A DNA stretch of 62,189 nt, from positions 1 to 62,189 of the forward strand of contig CACYQI010000009.1 of the NCBI GenBank assembly GCA_902776455.1. Direction: 5' to 3'. The translations under genes and the position numbers were made by a program. Source of the stretch: an uncultured Bacteroidales bacterium. Its GTDB lineage: Bacteria > Bacteroidota > Bacteroidia > Bacteroidales > Bacteroidaceae. The notes beneath the pieces were generated by a model, which saw nothing but the letters and a program-made list of their open reading frames with translations, was not told where the DNA came from and made no database searches. This document shows positions 46,518 to 54,765 of the stretch, one piece after another; the stretch's first letter is position 1; each line of letters starts with the position of its first letter.

Positions 46518-47057
46518 ATGATAGACGAGAAAGCACTCTATACCCAACTGCAAAACGACTCGACCAAAGAGGCGGCCTTCACGCTCCTGATACGCGAATA
46601 TCAGGAGCCGCTCTATTGGCAGATACGTCGCATGGTCGTAGTTCACGACGATGCCGACGATGTCTTGCAGAACACCTTCATCAAGGCATGGAGTGCCATC
46701 GACAGCTTCCGGGGCGAATCGCGCCTGCAGACGTGGCTCTTCCGCATAGCTATCAACGAATCGCTCAACTTCCTCTCGAAGAAGAAGCAAACGCTCAGCC
46801 TCGACCAAAACGAAGGCATCGGGGCAAACATGCTTTCGTCCGACAGCTACTTCGACGGCGACCAACTGCAACGACAGTTCCAAAAAGCCATCGGTACCCT
46901 GCCCGACAAACAGCGACTCGTCTTTAACCTCAAGTACTTCGACGAAATGAAATACGAGGACATGAGCGACTTGCTCGGAACAAGCATCGGAGCACTCAAA
47001 GCATCCTACCATCATGCCGTGAGAAAAATTTCTGCATTTTTTGAAAACAACGGTTAA
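46518..47057 (+). CDS. ECF-type RNA polymerase sigma factor
   Basis: 179 residues. Region 2 (about 20-90): PLYWQIRRMVVVHDDADDVLQNTFIKAW and FRGESRLQTWLFRIAINESLNFL. Region 4 (about 125-175): LPDKQRLVFNLKYFDEMKYEDMSDLLGTSIGALKASYHHAVRKI, a helix-turn-helix for -35 recognition. Followed after 32 bp by a short membrane protein likely to be its anti-sigma factor and then a Spy-like periplasmic protein; this three-gene layout fits an envelope-stress or surface-signalling unit. Confidence 0.92.
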   Translation: MIDEKALYTQLQNDSTKEAAFTLLIREYQEPLYWQIRRMVVVHDDADDVLQNTFIKAWSAIDSFRGESRLQTWLFRIAINESLNFLSKKKQTLSLDQNEGIGANMLSSDSYFDGDQLQRQFQKAIGTLPDKQRLVFNLKYFDEMKYEDMSDLLGTSIGALKASYHHAVRKISAFFENNG

Positions 47058-47089
47058 ACCTTTCGCACATATAAACATCAAATAAGTAA

Positions 47090-47428
47090 ATGAAGACAAA
47101 CAACCATAGCACAGACGAACTGGAGGCCAAGCTTCTTTCGCGCTTTGGCACAGATAATCACTTCACAGTCCCCGAAGGATACTTCGACGCTCTGTCGGGA
47201 AAAGTGATGGGCCGGATAGCCGAACGGAAACGCCGTCGCAGCCTGATACAACGTTGGGCAGCAGCCGCAGCGCTTGTGGGGTGCTTGTGGGCCGGAGGAA
47301 TGCTCCTCGAAAACCAATACAACAAACAGACCGCCGAGGCAGAAGAAATACAGTATATCGAAGATGCTCTGGACTATTCCATGATAGACAACATGAGCAT
47401 CGCATCATATCTGACAGAAGCAGAATAA
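47090..47428 (+). CDS. Putative anti-sigma factor (single-pass membrane protein)
   Basis: 112 residues. A cytoplasmic N-terminal half (YFDALSGKVMGRIAERKRRR) is followed by one membrane helix (WAAAAALVGCLWAGGMLLE, about 62-80) and a short acidic tail (EAEEIQYIEDALDYSMIDN). No named family recognised; the role is inferred from topology and from its position between the ECF sigma gene and a Spy-like gene. Confidence 0.65.
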   Translation: MKTNNHSTDELEAKLLSRFGTDNHFTVPEGYFDALSGKVMGRIAERKRRRSLIQRWAAAAALVGCLWAGGMLLENQYNKQTAEAEEIQYIEDALDYSMIDNMSIASYLTEAE

Positions 47429-47441
47429 GGAGAACGCGAAG

Positions 47442-47909
47442 ATGAAAAAGACATTGCTACTTTTATTCAGCCTGATAGCTTTCAGCCTTGCTGCAACGGC
47501 ACAGCAGCCACAACGAGGCAAATTCAACCCCGAAGAGTTCAAGGCAAAACTCGAAAGCTTCATCACGCAAGAGGCAAACCTCACCCCTGCCGAAGCTCAG
47601 GCATTCTTCCCCATCTACCACGAAATGAAGGGAAAGCAGCGGGGAATACAGCACAAGATATTCAGACTCAAGAAGAACGCACCGGCCGAAGATGCCGACG
47701 AAACCGAATATGCCATCATCATCCAGAAGATAAACGACCTTGGCGTTGAGATGGCCGAACTGGGAGTCACCTACTACAAAGCACTGTGCAAAGCCGTGCC
47801 TCCGCATAAAGTCTATGCAGCCATGCGAGCCGAAGACAAATTCCACAGGAAGATGCTCGAAGGCTTCGGTCCCGGACAAAACCGTCGCGAAGAAGGAAAA
47901 ACAAGATAA
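47442..47909 (+). CDS. Spy/CpxP-like periplasmic protein
   Basis: 155 residues with signal peptide MKKTLLLLFSLIAFSLAATAQ. The mature part is charged and helical, with FITQEANLTPAEAQAFFPIY, which corresponds to the LTxxQ-type motif of Spy/CpxP chaperones, and a long basic helix (MKGKQRGIQHKIFRLKKNA). Likely a periplasmic stress chaperone or sensor under control of the ECF sigma factor. 13 bp after the anti-sigma gene and followed by a strong terminator. Confidence 0.7.
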   Translation: MKKTLLLLFSLIAFSLAATAQQPQRGKFNPEEFKAKLESFITQEANLTPAEAQAFFPIYHEMKGKQRGIQHKIFRLKKNAPAEDADETEYAIIIQKINDLGVEMAELGVTYYKALCKAVPPHKVYAAMRAEDKFHRKMLEGFGPGQNRREEGKTR

Positions 47910-47947
47910 GAATAGCTTTTAAGGTAAAAGGATAATTTCTGGTTGAG

Positions 47948-47990
47948 GAGTAGAATAGCATTTGTAGTGTTGCTATTCTACTCATTTTTT
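47948..47990 (+). terminator. Intrinsic terminator of the sigma operon
   Basis: GAGTAGAATAGCA (47948-47960) pairs perfectly with TGCTATTCTACTC (47971-47983), a 13-bp stem with a 10-nt loop, followed by ATTTTTT. Confidence 0.92.
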
Positions 47991-48064
47991 GAATCTTATG
48001 CTTCCATAGAAGGCGAGACAGAAGCAAGGAGTCGAAGCATCCCTTTGGGGGGTGGTTCTACACT

Positions 48065-48160
48065 CCGTGGAGCGTGAGCCGATGCAACGTGGAGCGTGAG
48101 CCGATGCAACGTGGAGTGTGGGCCGATGCAACGTGGAGCGTGGGCCGATACTCCGTGCTG
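48065..48160 (+). repeat. 22-bp tandem array, four units
   Basis: Unit starts at 48065, 48087, 48109 and 48131, with a partial at 48153. Units read ACGTGGAGCGTGAGCCGATG then CA, with small differences. Located between convergent genes, like the array at 22020-22178. Confidence 0.88.
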
Positions 48161-48203
48161 TGTAAAGTTGGCGCTAACGGGGGATGCTCCGAAAGGCATG
48201 ATT

Positions 48204-50528
48204 TCAAGAGAGGCAGGAGACGCTGGTAAGGAACTCTTCGGCTTCAGCCAGCGAACCGGGCTTGCCGACGTCGAGAAGGCGAAGGCCGGCCTGTACGTAG
48301 CCATAGATAGGTTCTTTGTCACAGACTTTCAGATAGAAGTCGATGATGCTGAAGCGCTCGGGGAAGTCATCGAAGTAGGCAAAGAGCCGCGGCGTCATGT
48401 AGTGAATGCCGGCAAAGGCGTACTTGCGGTAGTGCTCCGGATTGATGTCGGGATAGGGACTGCGTACTTCGCCAGTCGCGATGTTAGTCCATCCCACAAG
48501 GCGCATCTCGTCGTCGAAAAGGAGGTATCGCTGCGTCTTGCGCTCGCTGACAAGCAAGGTGGCGGCACGATAAGAGTTGAGAGTTGAAAGTTGAGAGTTG
48601 AAACGCTCTCTTCTGACTTTAGGCGAAGAGCTGCCTATCTCAGCAAGCTGTCGCAAGTCGGCGTTGGAGAGAATATCGACGTTGTGGATGAGGAAGCCTG
48701 CCTCAGCGTCGCTAAGCAAGGGAGCTGCATGTTTGATGCCGCCACCCGTCTCGAGGAGCTGGGCGCGCTCGTCGCTGAACCTGATGCGCATCTGCATGGG
48801 ATGCTCCTTGCACCATTCCTCTATCATGTCGGCAAAGTGATGCACGTTTATCACGACGTCGTTGAAGCCCGATGCCTTCAGCTTCAGGAGCAGGTGCTCA
48901 AGGAGCGGTTTGCCGCCGACGTTGACCAGAGCTTTCGGTCTGTCGGCTGTGAGTGGGCCAAGGCGAGTGCCGAGGCCTGCGGCGAAGATCATAGCACGAG
49001 GTGCCTTCAATACCTGCGTTATGCTCTGTTCGCGGTGGCAAAGGTGAACCTCGATGCCAAACTTCCTGTTTATGTGCTCCGCCAAGTGCTGGGCACAATA
49101 GACGCTGCGATGCTGACCGCCTGTGCAGCCGAAGCTGAACATGAGGTCGGTGAAGCCGCGCTCCATGTAACGGCTGACGTGAGCGTCGGCCAGCTTATAG
49201 ACACTCTCGAGGAAGGTCAGGATTTCGCCATCGTCTTCAAGAAAGCGGATGACAGGTTCGTCGAGGCCAGTCAGCTGCTTGTAGGGTTCGTAGCGACCGG
49301 GATTGTGAGTGGAACGGCAGTCGAAGACGTACCCGCCGCCATTGCCGCTCGTGTCCTCCGGAATGCCCTTCCGATAGGAGAAGCTGAAGACGCGGACAAG
49401 CAGAAGACCTTCTCCCAATCTCTCCCTCTGGTATCTACTCCTCTCCCTACAAGGGAGAGGTTGGGAGAGGGTCCGAGAGGAAGGTTGTATGCTCAGACAA
49501 AGTTTTGTCAGCACCTCATTAAGATAAGGATAGGGGCATCCGCCTTCGCTGAGCAGGTCTTGAAGGTTCTCTATGGCAGGCGGAATGCTGTCGAGGAAAT
49601 GCTTCTTGCGTTCGAAGTAACCACGAAAGCCGTAAGCACCAAGCACTTGAAGCAGGCGGAAGAGGACACAAAGCTGCAAGCCACGGCGGAACTCAGCCTC
49701 ATTGGCAAATGGCCATTGACCATGAACCGTTTCTCCTTCAGAAGAAGGTTGGGAAGTCTTTTCTTTAAGGCTTTGCAGATAAACCTCGATGAGTTCTTCG
49801 CGCAAAGCCTTGGGATAGCGTGCAGAAGCTTGCCATAGAAAGCTTGCCACGTCGTACTGCACGGGACCTTTCCTGCCTCCCTGAAAGTCGATGAAGCAAG
49901 GGTTGCCTTCGGCATCGAGCATGACGTTCCTTGCCTGGAAGTCGCGGTACATGAAAGCTCTGCCCGGGATGCTGACGATGTCGTGAGCCATCTGCCGGAA
50001 GGAGTCTTCGAGCTTCATTTCGTGGAAGTCAATCCCTGTGGTCTTGAGGAAGCAGTACTTGAAGTAATTGAGGTCGAAGAGGACGTTGGTCTCGTCGAGC
50101 GAAGGCTGCGGATAGCATTGGTTGAAGTCGAGTCCCCTTGCTCCGAGTATCTGCATGGCCGGCAAGGTGGCAATGGTCTTGCGGAGCAATTCGCGTTCCT
50201 GCTCATTGTACTGTCCACCGGCTTCGCGTCCACCCTTCAACGCATCGAAGAGGGAGAGGCTGCCGAGGTCGCTTTGCAGATAGCGAAGCCCGTCATCGCT
50301 CTCGGCCACTACCTGAGGCACAGGCAGATGCGCCTCGCTGAAATGGCGGGCGAGATAGCAGAAGGCACGGTTCTCGTCGAGGCTCGTGCCGACGACTCCT
50401 ATGAGCGAACTGCCCTGACTGGACTTCAGACGATAGTACTTCCGGTTGCTTCCTGCTCCCGGGATGGCTTCGACCTCGCTTGCATCGAAACCGGTTGCTT
50501 CCTTGTATAGCTGCTTCAGTTGTTCCAC
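48204..50528 (-). CDS. Three-domain fusion: AmgK-like sugar kinase, RapZ C-terminal domain, MurU-like nucleotidyltransferase
   Basis: 774 residues. Domain 1 (about 1-335) is an aminoglycoside-phosphotransferase-type kinase resembling AmgK: PGAGSNRKYYRL, catalytic AFMYRDFQARNVML and CFIDFQGGRKGPVQYDVASFL. Domain 2 (about 375-505) matches the RapZ C-terminal domain: FSFSYRKGIP, YVFDCRSTHNPGRY, LTGLDEPV and FSFGCTGGQHRSVYCAQHLA; the RapZ kinase part is absent. Domain 3 (about 510-774) is a sugar-1-phosphate nucleotidyltransferase: AMIFAAGLGTRLGPLTADRP, KALVNVGGKPLLEH, LIHNVDILSN. AmgK and MurU form the MurNAc recycling route to UDP-MurNAc. Repeat-derived segments occur in the first linker (about 345-374, SRTLSQPLPCRERSRYQ) and at about 642-651 (RFNSQLSTLNS). 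A separate start at MIFAAG cannot be excluded. Confidence 0.85.
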   Translation of the reverse strand: MEQLKQLYKEATGFDASEVEAIPGAGSNRKYYRLKSSQGSSLIGVVGTSLDENRAFCYLARHFSEAHLPVPQVVAESDDGLRYLQSDLGSLSLFDALKGGREAGGQYNEQERELLRKTIATLPAMQILGARGLDFNQCYPQPSLDETNVLFDLNYFKYCFLKTTGIDFHEMKLEDSFRQMAHDIVSIPGRAFMYRDFQARNVMLDAEGNPCFIDFQGGRKGPVQYDVASFLWQASARYPKALREELIEVYLQSLKEKTSQPSSEGETVHGQWPFANEAEFRRGLQLCVLFRLLQVLGAYGFRGYFERKKHFLDSIPPAIENLQDLLSEGGCPYPYLNEVLTKLCLSIQPSSRTLSQPLPCRERSRYQRERLGEGLLLVRVFSFSYRKGIPEDTSGNGGGYVFDCRSTHNPGRYEPYKQLTGLDEPVIRFLEDDGEILTFLESVYKLADAHVSRYMERGFTDLMFSFGCTGGQHRSVYCAQHLAEHINRKFGIEVHLCHREQSITQVLKAPRAMIFAAGLGTRLGPLTADRPKALVNVGGKPLLEHLLLKLKASGFNDVVINVHHFADMIEEWCKEHPMQMRIRFSDERAQLLETGGGIKHAAPLLSDAEAGFLIHNVDILSNADLRQLAEIGSSSPKVRRERFNSQLSTLNSYRAATLLVSERKTQRYLLFDDEMRLVGWTNIATGEVRSPYPDINPEHYRKYAFAGIHYMTPRLFAYFDDFPERFSIIDFYLKVCDKEPIYGYVQAGLRLLDVGKPGSLAEAEEFLTSVSCLS

Positions 50529-50544
50529 TTGGTACTTTTTAGTG

Positions 50545-50573
50545 GTTAGAGGTTAGAGGTTAGGGGTTAGAGG
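50545..50573. repeat. Heptad array (TTAGAGG)n
   Basis: Four TTAGAGG/TTAGGGG units directly upstream of the kinase-transferase fusion gene. The rest of the 151-bp gap carries no feature I can name. Confidence 0.8.
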
Positions 50574-50679
50574 ATAGTTGGGGATGTTGTTTGGGTTCGA
50601 AGGTATTCTCATCCACCCGCACCTGAGGCTTTCGCTGAAGTTCTGCCTGAGCGGTGGGAAGAACCACTAACCTCTCTCT

Positions 50680-51876
50680 TCAATTCTTCCATATTATATT
50701 TATGCGCCGACGGATGATGGCGGCATTGGCAAGGCTGACTATCACGAAGAGCACGAAGCCGAGCACGATGGCAGGCAGGATGCTCTCTTCGCTTATCTGA
50801 GGGAATACGCTCCAGAGCCTCTGCATATAGAGCGAGCGCAAGATGCAAAGACCGCCCACGGCAAGCAGCAACACGGCTGCATTCATGCCGATGGTGAGCA
50901 GTTGGTAGGGCAAAGCCACCTTCGCAGGACTATAGCCGATGAGCAGGAGCGTCCGCATCTTCTCGGTATTCTTCTCGACGAGCAGATAGATGGAGAGCAT
51001 CAGGATGTAGAAGCTCAGGAGGCTGATGAGCAAACCGACCAGCATGACGATGCCCGCAACGAGGCGCAGGAAGAAGGTCATGCGACCGGCATCGAGCTTG
51101 TCGTCCTCCATCTCGTAGCCCTTCTCGTTGATGTAGTGAACGATGGCATCGTCGGCTGGATTGCTGACTTCCAGGATGATGCGCGAAGGTTCGTCTTCGG
51201 CATCGGGAGCATAACGCTCGTTGCTCCAGCGGACGAAGCTCTCGGGGGCAAGGATGGTGTTGAGACGCGAACTGAAGCCTATCACCCTACCCTTGATGTA
51301 CTCGTTGAGTCCGTTGCCGCGCATAGAGATAGTCATTTCCACCATGCCTATTACGCCTTCCGACAGTTTGGGCAGGTTCTGGCTTTGGGCAAAGCCGAAG
51401 TTGTAGATGGCAAGGTAGGTCTTTGGCAGGATGATGGGCACTACCCCATCTTCGGGCGAGAAGTGCCATTTGGTGAGGTCAACATCAACAAACGCATCGG
51501 GCACGCTCTCGAAGAACATCTCCGTGCCGATCTGAGCCAAGCCTTCGATGCCCATGCTGCAGCTCACCTTGTATTGGCTGGCTGTGAAGGCTCCTACCCT
51601 CTTGGCAAAGGGCTGCGAAGCGAGTTCGTCGATGTCTCGTTGCGAGAAGGTTTTTGTAGAGCCGAGGCCGATGGCACCCAGCGACGATATGCGTTTGCTC
51701 AAGATGAGGTAGTCGGGACGAATGAAGCCGTCTTCCTCCGAGAAGATGGGTTTCACGTCGCGATAGAACTGCAGGCTCATCAGGACAATCACCATGCCTA
51801 AGAGGTTGGCAAGGAAGAAGCCTGCCAGCTGTGGCAGACTGATGTGGCGTCGAAGAAGTTTCCAGACAAGTCTCAT
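50680..51876 (-). CDS. ABC transporter permease, FtsX/MacB-like
   Basis: 398 residues from ATG 51876, which overlaps the ATPase stop (ATGA). One N-terminal membrane helix (PQLAGFFLANLLGMVIVLMS), a large extracytoplasmic domain (about 40-265) and three C-terminal helices (IVMLVGLLISLLSFYILMLS, GMNAAVLLLAVGGLCILRSL, ILPAIVLGFVLFVIVSLANA) give the MacB/FtsX topology. Such permeases usually act in mechanotransmission or lipoprotein/peptide extrusion. Substrate unknown. Confidence 0.8.
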   Translation of the reverse strand: MRLVWKLLRRHISLPQLAGFFLANLLGMVIVLMSLQFYRDVKPIFSEEDGFIRPDYLILSKRISSLGAIGLGSTKTFSQRDIDELASQPFAKRVGAFTASQYKVSCSMGIEGLAQIGTEMFFESVPDAFVDVDLTKWHFSPEDGVVPIILPKTYLAIYNFGFAQSQNLPKLSEGVIGMVEMTISMRGNGLNEYIKGRVIGFSSRLNTILAPESFVRWSNERYAPDAEDEPSRIILEVSNPADDAIVHYINEKGYEMEDDKLDAGRMTFFLRLVAGIVMLVGLLISLLSFYILMLSIYLLVEKNTEKMRTLLLIGYSPAKVALPYQLLTIGMNAAVLLLAVGGLCILRSLYMQRLWSVFPQISEESILPAIVLGFVLFVIVSLANAAIIRRRINIIWKN

Positions 51877-52517
51877 AGGCACAAGGTTTTATCGTAAGGC
51901 AAGTCCATGTGCTTGCCGATACTGGTTATGATGATGCCTGCTCCTTGCCGACGTGCCTCGGCCATCATGATGTCAGCCATGGCTCGCGAGTTCGCTTCGT
52001 CGAGGTGCGAGATGGGTTCGTCGGCAAGCAGGTAGTCGAAGGGCTGGACGAGCGCTCGAATCATGGCAACTCTCTGCTGCTGGCCGAAGCTCATGAGGCG
52101 GACGGGCGACTCCATCTTGTCGGCAATACCGAGTGCTTCGAACCATTCTTCTATCTCCTTCCTTTTCTTGAAGCAAGTCAGGCTGTTCTTTATCTCAACG
52201 TTCTCCATTGCAGTCAGTTCGGGGAAGAGCCGCAGTTCCTGAAAAAGCATGCTGATGTGGCTCTGTCGGAGCTTTGTCCAGTCTGCTGTACGTAGCTCAC
52301 GGCTATTCTGACTGTCGAAGAGGATGTTGCCGTCGTAGTCGTGCCGGAAGCCGATGATGAAGCTGCAAAGCGAACTCTTGCCTGTGCCGCTACTGGCTTC
52401 CACGAGGTAAGTCCTGCCCTTTTCGAGCGTGACTTGCTTGCGCCAAATGTCGCTCTGCACGTCTTGTCGCGCAAGGAAGACATTCGGCAGGGTATTATCA
52501 AGGCGAATGCTGTTCAT
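51873..52517 (-). CDS. ABC transporter ATP-binding protein with degenerate motifs
   Basis: 214 residues. Walker A ASSGTGKSSL (about residue 42), Q-loop region MLFQELRLFPELTAMENVE, Walker B DYLLADEPISHLD. The signature reads MSFGQQQRVAMIRAL instead of LSGGQ, and where the switch histidine is expected the sequence is IIITSIGKHMDL, with Ser in place of His by my alignment. These changes suggest weakened or altered ATP hydrolysis. Partner permease overlaps by 4 bp; the DUF4836-like gene ends 4 bp upstream. Confidence 0.85.
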   Translation of the reverse strand: MNSIRLDNTLPNVFLARQDVQSDIWRKQVTLEKGRTYLVEASSGTGKSSLCSFIIGFRHDYDGNILFDSQNSRELRTADWTKLRQSHISMLFQELRLFPELTAMENVEIKNSLTCFKKRKEIEEWFEALGIADKMESPVRLMSFGQQQRVAMIRALVQPFDYLLADEPISHLDEANSRAMADIMMAEARRQGAGIIITSIGKHMDLPYDKTLCL

Positions 52518-52521
52518 CGTT

Positions 52522-53931
52522 CTATTTTCGCGACAGGAGTTTCACGAGGTTCGACATGACGTCCTTCACGGGCTTGTTAGTCTGCAGGCTCAGCTCGAAG
52601 GACTGAGGAGTGTCGGCAGAGAATGTCAGCTTGTCGATGGCTGTTACGGCATCGTGCAGCTGAGGAACGGCAGAGAGGATGAGCATCAAGGGAGCATAGT
52701 TCTGCACGAGCTGGGCGATGTCGATAGAACCGCACATGTACTTCCCGGCTACCTTAGGATGCAGAAGGCCGTTTTCCGATTCCTGAAGAACCTGATTGGC
52801 AAGGCTTTCGGAGGAAGAGATGTAGAGCAAGCCACCACGGACGCCCCAGAACACCTGCTCGCCTTGGAAGCTGAAGACGTAGTCGTTCTCGCCTCTCTTG
52901 CGCAAGCCCATGTCGTCCACAGAGGAGGTTGTGTCCCAATCATCGGCATTCTTCAAGAAGTCGGAATTGGAGATTTCTGCCGTGATGAGCACTTCGTGAC
53001 GTTCAAGGTCTGCCTTCGGCATCATCACCACCACATCGCCATTAATGGCTTTCAGCAGCAGGTCGGCATCGAAGAAGGTGACGTTCAGCATCATCAGCAT
53101 AGCACTCACCTGAGGGCCGATGCGAAGGAACTTGAGCAACTGCTCGCCTTTCACGCCAATACTGAACCACGCAAAAGGCTGGTCGGGAAGTACCGTTGGC
53201 AGCAGACCTTTTATGGGACAAAGAAGTTCCTCGCCTTCAGGCCTGCCGGAATAGGGTTTTCCATCCTTGTCCTCCACTTTGGCCGAAAGCGTTATGTCCT
53301 GCTTCCCGAAAGAAAGCGACGTGTTCAGGAAAGCACCCGAAGCATCGTAGCCGGGCGGCAATTGGTCTTTGGGTATGCTGTTCAAGGAAGAACATAGCCG
53401 AAGGAAACCCTTCTGTCCATCTACTTTCTCGAGGATGGGCACTTCCTGTCCGCTTTGCTTCATCAGTTTGAGCAGTTCCGGGCGCAAAGCATTCTGCTCT
53501 GATGTGGAAACAGGACCGCAGAGCAACAGCTTCTCCTTGTCGAAACATCCGATGGCGTTGCTGCTGGCAATCCATTGATACCCACTTTGTTCCTCGCTGG
53601 CAAAGTTAAAGTTCGAGGCAGCTTTCTTCAGTTTGTCGGCATCGCGAACATTGAGGGCGATGCACGAAGAGTTGCCTTCCGTGGCAAAGGCATAGACGGG
53701 GTTCGTGAGGTCGAAAGCCTCGATGAGGTCTTTCATGTCCCCATCCAAGTTGCCTACATCTTCGGGCGAGAGGCCAAGTCCCTGGATGAGTTCGATGGGG
53801 TCGAGCACAGCAACAGATGTTGCATCGGCAGGCAACACATTCCTGGCTTTGTCGTTGGTGCGCAGGAAATACCAAGCCCCAGCTGCTCCTGCGAGAAGCA
53901 GACAAACAAGGGCAATCGCAATTTTCTTCAT
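52522..53931 (-). CDS. DUF4836-like membrane-anchored/secreted protein
   Basis: 469 residues. The N-terminal hydrophobic segment KIAIALVCLLLAGAAGAWYFL is a signal anchor or uncleaved signal. The body has VLPADATSVAVLDPIELIQ and NPVYAFATEGNSSCIAL, then alternating beta strands and helices, resembling the DUF4836/DUF3352 type of Bacteroidales envelope proteins. First gene of a probable three-gene unit with the ABC ATPase and permease. No catalytic motif seen. Confidence 0.65.
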   Translation of the reverse strand: MKKIAIALVCLLLAGAAGAWYFLRTNDKARNVLPADATSVAVLDPIELIQGLGLSPEDVGNLDGDMKDLIEAFDLTNPVYAFATEGNSSCIALNVRDADKLKKAASNFNFASEEQSGYQWIASSNAIGCFDKEKLLLCGPVSTSEQNALRPELLKLMKQSGQEVPILEKVDGQKGFLRLCSSLNSIPKDQLPPGYDASGAFLNTSLSFGKQDITLSAKVEDKDGKPYSGRPEGEELLCPIKGLLPTVLPDQPFAWFSIGVKGEQLLKFLRIGPQVSAMLMMLNVTFFDADLLLKAINGDVVVMMPKADLERHEVLITAEISNSDFLKNADDWDTTSSVDDMGLRKRGENDYVFSFQGEQVFWGVRGGLLYISSSESLANQVLQESENGLLHPKVAGKYMCGSIDIAQLVQNYAPLMLILSAVPQLHDAVTAIDKLTFSADTPQSFELSLQTNKPVKDVMSNLVKLLSRK

Positions 53932-54000
53932 ACTATCAATTATTTCATTCTTATTCTTCTTATTCAGTAACTTAGCTTAATCGACGAATCATCCATGCAT

Positions 54001-54045
54001 GATTGGTCAACTTAACGTGCTTAATTGGTCAACTTAACGTGCTTA
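54001..54045 (-). repeat. 22-bp-period repeat overlapping the rsmE stop codon
   Basis: ACGTG cores at 54015 and 54037, with CTTAATTGGTCAACTTAACG units; the TTA at 54043-54045 (the rsmE stop, minus strand) is part of the repeat. Confidence 0.75.
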
Positions 54046-54765
54046 ATTTGCATTCTTCATCTGCATCATGTGGACGGCAACAAGGGCAGCCGTTTCCGTT
54101 CGAAGCCGGCTCCTTCCAAGTGTGACGCTCCTGTAGCCTTTCTGCAAGGCGAGACGTACCTCGTCCACGCTGAAGTCGCCTTCGGGACCAACGAGTACCG
54201 TGGTCGGCACTCCTTCTCGAAGGACATCGAAGAGGTTCGGCTTGTCGCCGTCGCCGATGTCACTTTCCTCGTAGCAATGGCAGATGAACTTGTCGCCCTC
54301 ACGTTCCTGGCGGATGAAGTCGCGGAACTTCAGCATCCCATTCAGCTGAGGTTTCCAGGCTTTGTGGCTCTGCTTCATGGCAGAGACGAGTATCTTGTCG
54401 ATGCGGTCCTCCTTGACCACGCGTCGCTCGCTGAACTGACAGTCGAGGAACGTCAGCTCGTCGAACCCTATCTCTGTCGCTTTCTCTGCAAGCCACTCTA
54501 CCCTATCCATCATCTTTGTCGGCGCTACGGCAAGGTGCAGATGGCCTGTCCATGCGGGTTCCTGAGGCATGGATTCCTCGATTCGATAGGCACATCGATG
54601 TCCCGTGGAAGCCGTTATGGAGGCCCGATAGAAGCATCCCTGTCCATCGACAAGCATGAGTTCGTCGCCCACGCCAAGCCGAAGGACTTTGGTGGCATGG
54701 TGGGCCTCCTCGGCAGGAAGCTCGCCCGACATCAGGGGGTCGTAGAAGAAACGGACTTCTTTCAC
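54043..54765 (-). CDS. rsmE: 16S rRNA m3U1498 methyltransferase
   Basis: 240 residues. N-terminal PUA-like region (MKEVRFFYDPL, HHATKVLRLGVGDELMLVDGQG), then the SPOUT knot: WLAEKATEIGFDELTFLDCQFSE, LVGPEGDFSVDEVRLALQKGY and LGRSRLRTETAALVAVHM. It methylates N3 of U1498 in 16S rRNA. Start overlaps the stop of the upstream MFS gene by 4 bp. The C-terminal residues after VHMMQMKNAN run directly into a 22-bp repeat that supplies the stop. Confidence 0.93.
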   Translation of the reverse strand: MKEVRFFYDPLMSGELPAEEAHHATKVLRLGVGDELMLVDGQGCFYRASITASTGHRCAYRIEESMPQEPAWTGHLHLAVAPTKMMDRVEWLAEKATEIGFDELTFLDCQFSERRVVKEDRIDKILVSAMKQSHKAWKPQLNGMLKFRDFIRQEREGDKFICHCYEESDIGDGDKPNLFDVLREGVPTTVLVGPEGDFSVDEVRLALQKGYRSVTLGRSRLRTETAALVAVHMMQMKNAN

